Source: Paenibacillus radicis (ex Gao et al. 2016) (GTDB taxonomy: Bacteria; Bacillota; Bacilli; Paenibacillales; Paenibacillaceae). From it: 64,000 nucleotides of DNA. Where the stretch lies: contig NZ_BMHY01000001.1 of the NCBI RefSeq assembly GCF_014641555.1, forward strand, positions 310,001 to 374,000. Reading direction: 5' to 3'. The notes beneath the pieces are model-generated. The model worked only from the letters and a program-made list of their open reading frames with translations, was not told the DNA's origin and made no database searches. Positions 1-7,593 of the stretch are shown here, piece by piece. Each line of letters opens with the position of its first letter. The stretch's first letter is position 1. The position numbers and the translations under genes were made by a program.

Positions 1-2
1 TG

Positions 3-59
3 ATCATGCTCGGCTCGAACTTGATTATTCAGAAGCTTCTCAGGAAGGTGGGTGACTAG
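3..59 (+). CDS. C-terminal tail of an upstream gene (5' partial)
   Basis: An open frame enters from the left edge and stops at TAG 57-59, leaving 18 visible residues ending LLRKVGD. It lies 5 bp before the next permease gene, in the same orientation. By position it could be the partner permease of a MalF/MalG-type pair, but the fragment is too short to identify. Confidence 0.5.
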   Translation: MMLGSNLIIQKLLRKVGD

Positions 60-64
60 ACACA

Positions 65-934
65 GTGAGAATTTCACTCCGATTTGGCGGTCAAAAAAGA
101 ATCAACCGTTCCTGGCAAGTGGATTTTCTGTTGTTTCTTCTGCTTGGTTTGTTTGGAGCCTTTATGATCATCCCATTGATTTATGCGATCAATAATGCCT
201 TTAAGCCTTTAGATGAGCTGTTCCTGTTTCCGCCCAAAATTTTTGTGCGTAATCCGACGCTCAACAACTTTCCGGACTTGTTTCATCTGATGGCGAAATC
301 ATGGGTTCCGTTCTCCAGGTATATTTTCAACACGGTGTTTATAACGCTTGTCGGGACGATAGGCCATGTTCTTCTGGCCTCGGCTGCCGCCTATCCTCTT
401 GCGAAATATAAGTTCCGCGGCTCCAAGGTGCTCTTCTCGATCGTTGTGCTGTCTTTGATGTTCTCGCCGCAAGTTACGGCGATTCCGAACTATATGACGA
501 TGTCTTGGCTCGGATGGATCGATACGTATTGGGCCATTATCGTTCCGGCATTTGCCTTTCCGCTGGGGTTGTACTTAATGAAGCAGTTTATTGAGCAGAT
601 CCCGACAGCTTTGCTTGAATCGGCAAAGATTGACGGGGCCAACGAGTACCGCGTTTTCTGGTCGATCGTCATGCCGCTCGTCAAACCGGCATGGTTCACG
701 CTCATTATTCTGCTGTTTCAAATGCTCTGGGCCAGCGATGGAGGAAGCTTCATTTATAGCGAGGAGTTAAAAACGATGCACTTTGCGATGGGACAAATCA
801 TACAGGGCGGTATAGCCCGTGCAGGTGTAGCGGCGGCAGTAGCTTTGCTGCTGATGATTGTTCCGGTTGTGATGTTTATTATTACCCAGAGCCAAATCAT
901 CCAGACGATGGCATCTTCCGGAATTAAGGAATAG
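65..934 (+). CDS. Carbohydrate ABC transporter permease, MalG type
   Basis: Inner-membrane permease of a CUT1-type sugar importer. The 289-residue product starts at GTG 65. It has an N-terminal membrane segment (about residues 20-42), several further hydrophobic helices, and the cytoplasmic EAA loop near residue 180 (LLESAKIDGANEY...MPLVKP) that docks the ATPase. The family is usually about 270-300 residues, so it is full length. It sits 5 bp after the preceding gene and 11 bp before the NHL-repeat gene, which indicates one operon. No ATPase is encoded nearby, so a shared MsmX-like ATPase is inferred. The substrate cannot be read from the sequence. Confidence 0.9.
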   Translation: MRISLRFGGQKRINRSWQVDFLLFLLLGLFGAFMIIPLIYAINNAFKPLDELFLFPPKIFVRNPTLNNFPDLFHLMAKSWVPFSRYIFNTVFITLVGTIGHVLLASAAAYPLAKYKFRGSKVLFSIVVLSLMFSPQVTAIPNYMTMSWLGWIDTYWAIIVPAFAFPLGLYLMKQFIEQIPTALLESAKIDGANEYRVFWSIVMPLVKPAWFTLIILLFQMLWASDGGSFIYSEELKTMHFAMGQIIQGGIARAGVAAAVALLLMIVPVVMFIITQSQIIQTMASSGIKE

Positions 935-945
935 GGCGGGGGGAC

Positions 946-2400
946 ATGATGAAGCTCATCAAGTTAATGACTAGTGCGGCTCTGCTGCTCGCAGCCTTCC
1001 AATTGTTCGCATCGCCGCTGCAAGCGGCGGCGCCCTACGAGGGGTATTCCTATTCGTATTGGGGAACGACGTCAACGACACCGAATGCTTATTTGCCAGA
1101 AACGGTTATAAACGGCGTCGAACAAGGAATTGGAAAGTTCAAGGAGCCGACGGACTTATATGTAGATGATGATGGTCAACTTTATGTACTGGATGCAGGC
1201 AACGGACGAATCGTCGTTTTCGACGAACAGTGGAAGGTTGTAAGGGAAATCCGCGGATTTCAAAACGGGGGCAAGCAGGATCAGTTCGCTAACCCTCAAG
1301 GTTTATTCGTAACGAAAAAGGGCCAGATCTTTGTAGCTGACACCGACAACAGCAGAGTCGTCGAGCTAACGAATGAAGGCGAATTTGTCAGGGAAATCGG
1401 AGCTCCGAAATCGGAGGTCATCCGCGACGGTTTTGAATATTTTCCGAAAAAAGTAGGCGTGGACAATGCCGGCCGCATCTATGTTATCGGCAGAGGTGTC
1501 TTTGACGGCATTATCGAGTTTGATTCCGACGGCGTGTTTACCGGCTTTATGGGTACAAACCGGGTCAAATTCGATGTATGGGATTACTTCTGGAAGAAGC
1601 TGTCGACCAAGGCGCAAAAAAGCAAGCTGGCGCAATTCGTCCCGCTTGAATTCAACAACCTGGATCTCGATCAGGAAGGCTTCATTTATACGACAACTGC
1701 CGAAGTCAATTCCGCAGATCCGATTAAGAGGCTGAATTCGACTGGCGTGGATGTGCTGCGCCGCGAAGGCTACTTTTTCCCTCGAGGGGATGTGTATTCC
1801 AGCAATCCCAATGCAAGCTCGATCTTAATTGATGTGCAAGTGGGAGCAAACGGCGTATACAGTGCGCTGGATTCCCGGAAGGGCCGCGTATTTACCTACA
1901 ACGAGGACGGCAATTTGATGTATGTCTTTGGCCGGATCGGCACGCAGGAGGGAACGTTCAAAACACCGGTAGCCGTTGAGAGCAGAGGCAGTCAGTTTTT
2001 TGTACTGGATCAAGGCTTGAACCGGATTAATGTGTTCAGTCCAACCCGTTACGGCACCTTGATCAACGACGCCAATGCCTTGCTTGTCTCCGGTGATTAC
2101 AACGGAGCGGAGAGCAAATGGCGGGAATTGCTTCGCCTCGATGCCAACAACGAGATCGCATATGTCGGGATCGGCAAAGCGATGCTGAGGCAAGGGGACA
2201 ACAAGCTGGCTATGGAGAATCTTAAGCTTGGCTATGACCGGGTTTACTATTCCAAGGCATTCGGGAAATACCGTAAAGAAATGACCAGGAAATATTTCGG
2301 AGCGGGCATGACGGTCGTGTTCGTCCTCATCGCTGCGCTTTGGAGCTGGAATATAATCAAAAGACGATCAACAGGAAAGGTGAAGGCCAATGTTATCTGA
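946..2400 (+). CDS. NHL-repeat beta-propeller protein with TPR region and C-terminal membrane anchor
   Basis: Exported protein of 484 residues. A signal peptide (about 1-28, ending QAAA) is followed by repeated NHL blades over about residues 45-370, with recurrent units such as PTDLYVDDDGQLYVLDAGN and NPQGLFVTKKGQIFVADT. Next comes a TPR-like helical region (about 375-440, SGDYNGAESKWRELLRLDAN). A single transmembrane helix (about 455-473) ends in a basic cytoplasmic tail. The propeller should therefore lie outside the cell, tethered to the membrane. A second ATG lies 3 bp inside, and a G-rich SD precedes both. The 3' end overlaps the Yip1-like gene by 11 bp. The context suggests a scaffold or accessory part of the permease system; this is inference, and no enzymatic motif was seen. 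Confidence 0.8.
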   Translation: MMKLIKLMTSAALLLAAFQLFASPLQAAAPYEGYSYSYWGTTSTTPNAYLPETVINGVEQGIGKFKEPTDLYVDDDGQLYVLDAGNGRIVVFDEQWKVVREIRGFQNGGKQDQFANPQGLFVTKKGQIFVADTDNSRVVELTNEGEFVREIGAPKSEVIRDGFEYFPKKVGVDNAGRIYVIGRGVFDGIIEFDSDGVFTGFMGTNRVKFDVWDYFWKKLSTKAQKSKLAQFVPLEFNNLDLDQEGFIYTTTAEVNSADPIKRLNSTGVDVLRREGYFFPRGDVYSSNPNASSILIDVQVGANGVYSALDSRKGRVFTYNEDGNLMYVFGRIGTQEGTFKTPVAVESRGSQFFVLDQGLNRINVFSPTRYGTLINDANALLVSGDYNGAESKWRELLRLDANNEIAYVGIGKAMLRQGDNKLAMENLKLGYDRVYYSKAFGKYRKEMTRKYFGAGMTVVFVLIAALWSWNIIKRRSTGKVKANVI

Positions 2401-3010
2401 GATCGCGAAATTTCCGTTTTATGTGCTGCTTCACCCGTTCCAAGGCTTCTGGGATTTGAAATATGAGAATAAGGGAAAGCTTCGGATTTCATTGTCCATC
2501 CTGCTGCTGTTGACGATCGCAACGATTATATTGCGTCAATATTCCGGCTTTGTCGTCAACTTTAACTATCCTTATGATTTGAACAGCATCAGCGAGCTTC
2601 AATATATTGTACTTCCCTTTTTTCTATGGTGTGTGTCCAATTGGTCGTTAACGACGCTGATGGACGGGGAAGGAAAGTTTAAAGAAATCGTGATGGCTAC
2701 AGGCTATGCTTTGCTTCCGCTTGTACTCATGCGCTTTGGCAATACGTTCCTCAGCAACATCATTACGCTGCGGGAATCTTCCTTCTATTATTTAATCGAA
2801 TCGATAGCTACGCTTTGGTTCATATGGCTGTTGTTTATCGGGACGATGACCGTCCATCAATATTCCGTTATGAAGACCATCGTAACGATGCTGTTAACGC
2901 TGGTGGTTATGGGAATCATCATATTTTTGGGCTTGCTGTTTTTTAGCCTGCTGCAAGAGATGCTGGGCTTCGTGTTCGCGATTTATACAGAGATTTCATT
3001 ACGCTTGTAG
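2390..3010 (+). CDS. Yip1-family-like integral membrane protein
   Basis: A 206-residue, strongly hydrophobic protein with about five transmembrane helices. The N-terminal motif FYVLLHPFQGFWDLKYENKG resembles the cytoplasmic lead-in of bacterial YIP1-domain proteins. The start codon lies inside the end of the NHL gene (11-bp overlap), so the two are probably translationally coupled. The next gene begins 20 bp later behind a GGAGG sequence. Bacterial YIP1 proteins have no settled function. Its place between a membrane-anchored propeller and sugar permeases suggests a membrane assembly or accessory role, which is inference. Confidence 0.7.
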   Translation: MLSEIAKFPFYVLLHPFQGFWDLKYENKGKLRISLSILLLLTIATIILRQYSGFVVNFNYPYDLNSISELQYIVLPFFLWCVSNWSLTTLMDGEGKFKEIVMATGYALLPLVLMRFGNTFLSNIITLRESSFYYLIESIATLWFIWLLFIGTMTVHQYSVMKTIVTMLLTLVVMGIIIFLGLLFFSLLQEMLGFVFAIYTEISLRL

Positions 3011-3030
3011 GAAGGGAGGTAGCTATACGG

Positions 3031-5613
3031 GTGAACAGCAAATGGAAAACAACGATGATGGCAGCCATTGTATGCAGTATGCTTGCTGCGGCAAGCAGCG
3101 TGAACAGCGTATCGGCCGAGCCAGCAGCAGAAGCAACAGCGTCAGGCGAAGCAGCGGCAGCTGAGACGACGGCAACTGAAACAACGACGCAAGCTGTAGT
3201 CGAATCGGCAAGTGTATCGTCGCAGACTGCAGAGCTTGCCAATATGGAATTAGCCGCACAGAATGAGTTTTTGGCTTTGTATTACAATCGGGAGACGACA
3301 GAAATTGCCGTCAAAAACAAGCGCGACGGATCGGTCTGGTATTCCAATCCTCAAGACCGCGAGCAGGATGATCAAGCATCCGCCTTTAATAAATCCATGC
3401 TTTCAAGCCAGCTGCTGCTCTCCTTTTCCGACAGTTCGGGCAAACCGCAACAATTCAACAACTTCAATCAGAGTGTGAAATATCAGCAATATGACTACGA
3501 GAAGCTGAATGACGGCATTAAAATTACGTATACCGTAGGCGAGAAAGTACGTGGTGTCGAGCAAATTCCTCCTCTTATTAGCGAGGAGCGCTTTCAGACA
3601 CTCATCCTCGATAAGCTTCAGGAAAAGGATCAAACTGAACTATTAAAGCGGTTCAAGCATAATGCGGATAAGAAGGTCTATGAGCGGCGGGACGCGGCGC
3701 TAAACGGTCTGGCTTTGACCAAAGCACTGAAGCTGCTTGCTGAGGCTGGTTATGACGAGACAGAGATGAACATCGACCGGGAGGCTTATGCGGACGGACA
3801 ATCCGCAAGTCAGGCGATATTTGTCCTTCCCGTAACCTATCGCTTGGATGGGGAACAGTTCGTTGTCCAAGTATCGACGGAGAATATTGAGTCGAGCGGA
3901 TTTTATTTGCAGCAGCTGTCGGTGCTTCCTTACTTCGGTGCTGCCGGAATCGGGCAGCAAGGGTATATGTTTGTGCCAGACGGTTCGGGTGCGCTCATCC
4001 GATTGAACAACGGCAAGCTGGATGCTTCGCCTTACAATGAAGCGCTGTACGGGATTGACTCCACCCGTATCAATCAATTTAAGCCGCTAGGGGGCTCGGC
4101 GACCCGTTTGCCGGTATTCGGGATGAAGAAAGACGACGCTGCTTTTGTTGCCATTATCGAAGATGGGGATGGCATCGGCCGAGTGGAGGCGGATGTTAGC
4201 GGCAGAACGCACTCGTACAACTATGTGCACAGCAGCTATGAAATCAATTCATTCGAGCCGTTGACGTTGTCCGGCAACTGGACGTCGAATACCGTACCTA
4301 AATTCCAGGTGAAATCGTACCAAGGAGACGTAACGATCCGTTATGGCTTCCTGAAAGGTCAAGAAGCGAGTTATGCAGGAATGGCAACGTATTACCGTAA
4401 TTATTTGATGGATAAGTACAGTCTTGAGAGGTTGGAGCAAAAGGAGCAGACGCCTTTCTTCGTGGAATTGATTGGCGGCGTGCCGAAGAAAAAGTTTTTT
4501 CTGGGCGTACCTTACACTTCCTATCAACCGTTGACTACTTTCAGTCAAGCACAAGAAATTATGGATGAGCTGAAAGGCAGCGGCGTCGATAATATCAAGC
4601 TGCGGTACACGGGATGGTTTAACGGAGGCGTTGCCCATTCGATGCCTTCCTCGGTTTCAGTCGACAAGAAGCTGGGCGGGCAAAAAGGATTTGCGAAGCT
4701 GCTTGCGTATTCGGAGAGCAATGGCGTTGAGTTGTACCCGGATGCCAGCTTCATGAGAGTGAACCAGAAATCCGGCGGTTTCAAGCCAAAGAAAGATGCG
4801 TCTCGTACGATAATCGGGACGATAGCGAGCATTTATCCTTATGACCGTGCCGGTTACTACAAGGATACCTACTCTAACGATCCTGCTTTTGCATTGTCAC
4901 CCTCTAAATTGCCTGGGGTCGTTGACAAGTTTACGGGCAAATACAACAAATTGAAAGCTTCTGCTTTATCTTTACGAGACTTGGGAAGTGAATTAAATTC
5001 CGACTTCAATACAAAGCATGTCATTACGCGGGAAGAAACGAAGCGTACGGTGCAGGAGCAGTTAGCCAGCTTGAAGGAATCCTCCAAGCTGATGGTTTCA
5101 GGAGGCAATGCCTACTCGCTTCCGTACGTGGATAGCATTGTCGATGCCCCGCTGTCCGACAGCGGCTACAATATTGCCGATGGCGGCGTACCGTTCTATG
5201 AGATGGCTCTGCATGGGCTTATCGATTATGCCGGTTCCGCAATCAACATGTCCGATGATCAAACGATGCGCTACCATGTTCTAAAGTCGCTGGAGACAGG
5301 CTCGAACTTGTACTTTACATGGTTTTATGCCAAATCATCGTCTGTGAAGGAGACGAGCTTCGACTACTTCTATTCGGCACATTACAAGGATTGGATTAGC
5401 GAGGCAACAGCCGCCTATAACGAGGTTAACACTGCACTTCAACAAGCTCGGACCCAGTTTATCGTGGGTCATGAAGAGCTGGAGAAGGGCGTCTATCAAA
5501 CTACCTATGAGGATGGAACAACTGTGGTCGTCAATTACAATGACTATGCGGTTAAGGTGAAGAGCGAAGCCGTTGAATCGATGGGATACCGGATTGGAGG
5601 GGAGCGCAATTGA
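3031..5613 (+). CDS. Large secreted DUF5696-type protein, possible glycoside hydrolase
   Basis: An 860-residue protein starting at GTG 3031 behind GGAAGGGAGG. A signal peptide (about 1-30, ending SVSA) is followed by an Ala/Thr/Glu-rich stretch (about 30-72). The body matches my recollection of the DUF5696 family seen in Paenibacillus sugar-transport operons. The segment from about residue 480 to 640 alternates beta-strand and helix with aromatic and acidic residues (VDNIKLRYTGWFNGG, GVELYPDASFMRVN). That looks like part of a TIM-barrel glycosidase, but I cannot assign catalytic residues. It overlaps the following permease gene by 4 bp (TTGA), so it is co-transcribed with transporter genes. 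A role as an extracytoplasmic glycan-processing or binding partner is inferred. Confidence 0.7.
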   Translation: MNSKWKTTMMAAIVCSMLAAASSVNSVSAEPAAEATASGEAAAAETTATETTTQAVVESASVSSQTAELANMELAAQNEFLALYYNRETTEIAVKNKRDGSVWYSNPQDREQDDQASAFNKSMLSSQLLLSFSDSSGKPQQFNNFNQSVKYQQYDYEKLNDGIKITYTVGEKVRGVEQIPPLISEERFQTLILDKLQEKDQTELLKRFKHNADKKVYERRDAALNGLALTKALKLLAEAGYDETEMNIDREAYADGQSASQAIFVLPVTYRLDGEQFVVQVSTENIESSGFYLQQLSVLPYFGAAGIGQQGYMFVPDGSGALIRLNNGKLDASPYNEALYGIDSTRINQFKPLGGSATRLPVFGMKKDDAAFVAIIEDGDGIGRVEADVSGRTHSYNYVHSSYEINSFEPLTLSGNWTSNTVPKFQVKSYQGDVTIRYGFLKGQEASYAGMATYYRNYLMDKYSLERLEQKEQTPFFVELIGGVPKKKFFLGVPYTSYQPLTTFSQAQEIMDELKGSGVDNIKLRYTGWFNGGVAHSMPSSVSVDKKLGGQKGFAKLLAYSESNGVELYPDASFMRVNQKSGGFKPKKDASRTIIGTIASIYPYDRAGYYKDTYSNDPAFALSPSKLPGVVDKFTGKYNKLKASALSLRDLGSELNSDFNTKHVITREETKRTVQEQLASLKESSKLMVSGGNAYSLPYVDSIVDAPLSDSGYNIADGGVPFYEMALHGLIDYAGSAINMSDDQTMRYHVLKSLETGSNLYFTWFYAKSSSVKETSFDYFYSAHYKDWISEATAAYNEVNTALQQARTQFIVGHEELEKGVYQTTYEDGTTVVVNYNDYAVKVKSEAVESMGYRIGGERN

Positions 5614-6515
5614 AGCTGCCCAAACTGGGACTAACGCTGCATCAGAAGCAAAAATATAAAGGGGTTTGGTTCATTCTCCCTTGGTTTGCAGGATTTCTGC
5701 TTCTCTTTTTCACTCCGCTTATCAATTCTTTGCGTTACAGCTTCAGCAAACTGGAGCTGAACGAAACCGGCTTCTCGATCCAGTCTGTGGGCTGGGCCAA
5801 TTATCGGAACGCCTTGTTTGTAGATGAACATTACGTACGAACGTTGACGGAATCCATGCTTAACATGGTCATTAATGTACCGTTGATCGTCATTTTCAGT
5901 TTGTTTGCAGCAGTGCTGCTCAACCAGAAGTTTAAAGGCAGAGCTCTATCACGAGCGATCTTTTTTCTCCCTGTTATTCTGGCTTCCGGTGTAATCGCCT
6001 CCATTGAGAACGGTGATTACATGCAGGGTGTCATCAAAAGCGCAAGCCAGCAAGCGAGCGGAGAATCCGCAATGTTCCAAAGCTTGGAGCTGGCAAAGCT
6101 GCTTTACAGTTCGGGAGTCAATCATCATATCGTTCAATACCTGGTTGGTGCGGTCGAACGCATCTATCAAATTGTGACTTCTTCAGGCGTACAGATTCTC
6201 ATATTTGTAGCAGGTTTGCAATCGATCTCGGGCTCCTTGTACGAAGCCTCCAAGATTGAAGGGGCAACGGCTTATGAATCGTTCTGGAAAATTACCTTTC
6301 CGATGATCAGTCCGCTAATTTTGACGAATGTCATTTATTCCATTATCGATAATTTGCTTGGCAGTCAGACGACGAAACAAATCCAGGAGACGGCTTTCAA
6401 GTCATTCCAATTTGGCCTCAGCGCCTCAATGGCCTGGATATACTTTGCAGCCATTTCAATCTTCCTGTGGGTTGTTGCGATGCTTATTTCCAAAAAAGTA
6501 TTCTACTACGATTAA
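5610..6515 (+). CDS. Carbohydrate ABC transporter permease, MalF/UgpA type
   Basis: A 301-residue permease starting at TTG 5610, with a GGAGGGG sequence just upstream inside the DUF5696 gene and a 4-bp overlap with it. It has about six transmembrane helices and the EAA loop (LYEASKIEGATAYESFWKITFPM) near residues 210-232. An unusually long loop (about residues 133-190, rich in Ser, Gln and Ala) separates two membrane segments and should be extracytoplasmic. A short SD (AAGGAGGG) leads to the partner permease 18 bp downstream. The substrate is unknown. Confidence 0.88.
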   Translation: MKLPKLGLTLHQKQKYKGVWFILPWFAGFLLLFFTPLINSLRYSFSKLELNETGFSIQSVGWANYRNALFVDEHYVRTLTESMLNMVINVPLIVIFSLFAAVLLNQKFKGRALSRAIFFLPVILASGVIASIENGDYMQGVIKSASQQASGESAMFQSLELAKLLYSSGVNHHIVQYLVGAVERIYQIVTSSGVQILIFVAGLQSISGSLYEASKIEGATAYESFWKITFPMISPLILTNVIYSIIDNLLGSQTTKQIQETAFKSFQFGLSASMAWIYFAAISIFLWVVAMLISKKVFYYD

Positions 6516-6533
6516 TCGACAAGGAGGGATAGC

Positions 6534-7538
6534 ATGAAGACTGGTACGGAAGGCGCGAAGCGCGGTTTTGTAGATTACCTTTGGGAACGGATGTCCAAAG
6601 GAAGCTTTTGGGCAACCAAGCTGAAATCATGGTTATGGGTATTTATTCGGACGGTTCTCATCAGCGGCATTTCCTTTATTATTTTGTATCCGATTCTAAT
6701 CAAAGTTGTCATCGCATTCAAAGATCCGATCGATTTATACGATGCTACGGTCGTCTGGATTCCAAAGCACTTTACGCTGGATAACTTCAAGCTCGTTAGC
6801 GATGCCTTGCATTTTCCGAAAATAATGCTGAATACCGCTCTGCTGTCGGGAACGGTCATGTTCCTCCAGACGCTTTGCTGCGTGCTGGCGGGATACGGAT
6901 TTTCACGAATTAAATTCCGCGGCAGCGGCCTGCTGTTCGGCTGCGTTATTTTCACCATTTTGGTACCGCCGCAGACCATCATGATTCCGACATATCTGCA
7001 ATACAAAAACTTTGATGTGCTGGGCATTGTCTCTCTTTTTACAACGCAGCCTATCAATTTGATCAATACGTATTGGCCGTTTTTAATTTCGTCCGCGCTT
7101 GGGATGGGATTGAAAACCGGATTGTTCGTCTACATTTTCAGACAGTTTTTCAGAGGCATTCCGAAGGAGATGGAGGAGGCTGCATTAGTAGACGGCTCCG
7201 GCACTTTCGGCACCTTTACTAAAATCATCCTGCCCAACGCTATGCCAGCTGTCGTAACGGTCATGCTATTCTCGTTCGTATGGCAGTGGAATGATTCCTA
7301 CTTCACAGGATTGATTTTGAATGATGCTAAAGTGATGTCGTCCATGATGTCTACTGCGGCCGCGCAAATTTTGTTCTTCCTTACGCCGCCAGGCGGATCA
7401 TTCAAGCCGGATCCGTTATATCTGTCCATGATTCAGAACACAGCGGTACTGATGGCGATTTCTCCGCTCATCGTCATGTATCTGTTTGTACAACGGCATT
7501 TCGTTGAAAGCATGGAGCGCAGCGGTCTTGTCGGCTAA
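6534..7538 (+). CDS. Carbohydrate ABC transporter permease, MalG type
   Basis: A 334-residue partner of the preceding permease, preceded by AAGGAGGG. An N-terminal soluble stretch of about 35 residues comes before the first membrane helix (about 37-58). The EAA loop MEEAALVDGSGTFGTFTKIILP lies near residues 212-233. The product is longer than typical MalG because of the N-terminal extension and a loop near residues 275-290 (FFLTPPGGSFKPD). It completes a permease heterodimer with the upstream gene. The gap to the next gene is 55 bp and contains a palindrome. Confidence 0.88.
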   Translation: MKTGTEGAKRGFVDYLWERMSKGSFWATKLKSWLWVFIRTVLISGISFIILYPILIKVVIAFKDPIDLYDATVVWIPKHFTLDNFKLVSDALHFPKIMLNTALLSGTVMFLQTLCCVLAGYGFSRIKFRGSGLLFGCVIFTILVPPQTIMIPTYLQYKNFDVLGIVSLFTTQPINLINTYWPFLISSALGMGLKTGLFVYIFRQFFRGIPKEMEEAALVDGSGTFGTFTKIILPNAMPAVVTVMLFSFVWQWNDSYFTGLILNDAKVMSSMMSTAAAQILFFLTPPGGSFKPDPLYLSMIQNTAVLMAISPLIVMYLFVQRHFVESMERSGLVG

Positions 7539-7562
7539 CAATCCGTCCATTTGCTAAATGAC

Positions 7563-7578
7563 GTAAACGAGAGTTTAC
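7563..7578. promoter_or_regulatory. Perfect palindrome GTAAAC-GAGA-GTTTAC upstream of the glycosidase gene
   Basis: Two 6-bp arms (7563-7568 and 7573-7578) form a perfect inverted repeat immediately before the SD of the glycosidase gene. It could be a binding site, or a small hairpin modulating translation. It resembles LacI/CcpA-class half-sites only loosely, so no regulator is named. Confidence 0.35.
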
Positions 7579-7593
7579 AGGAAGGGAAAGGTG

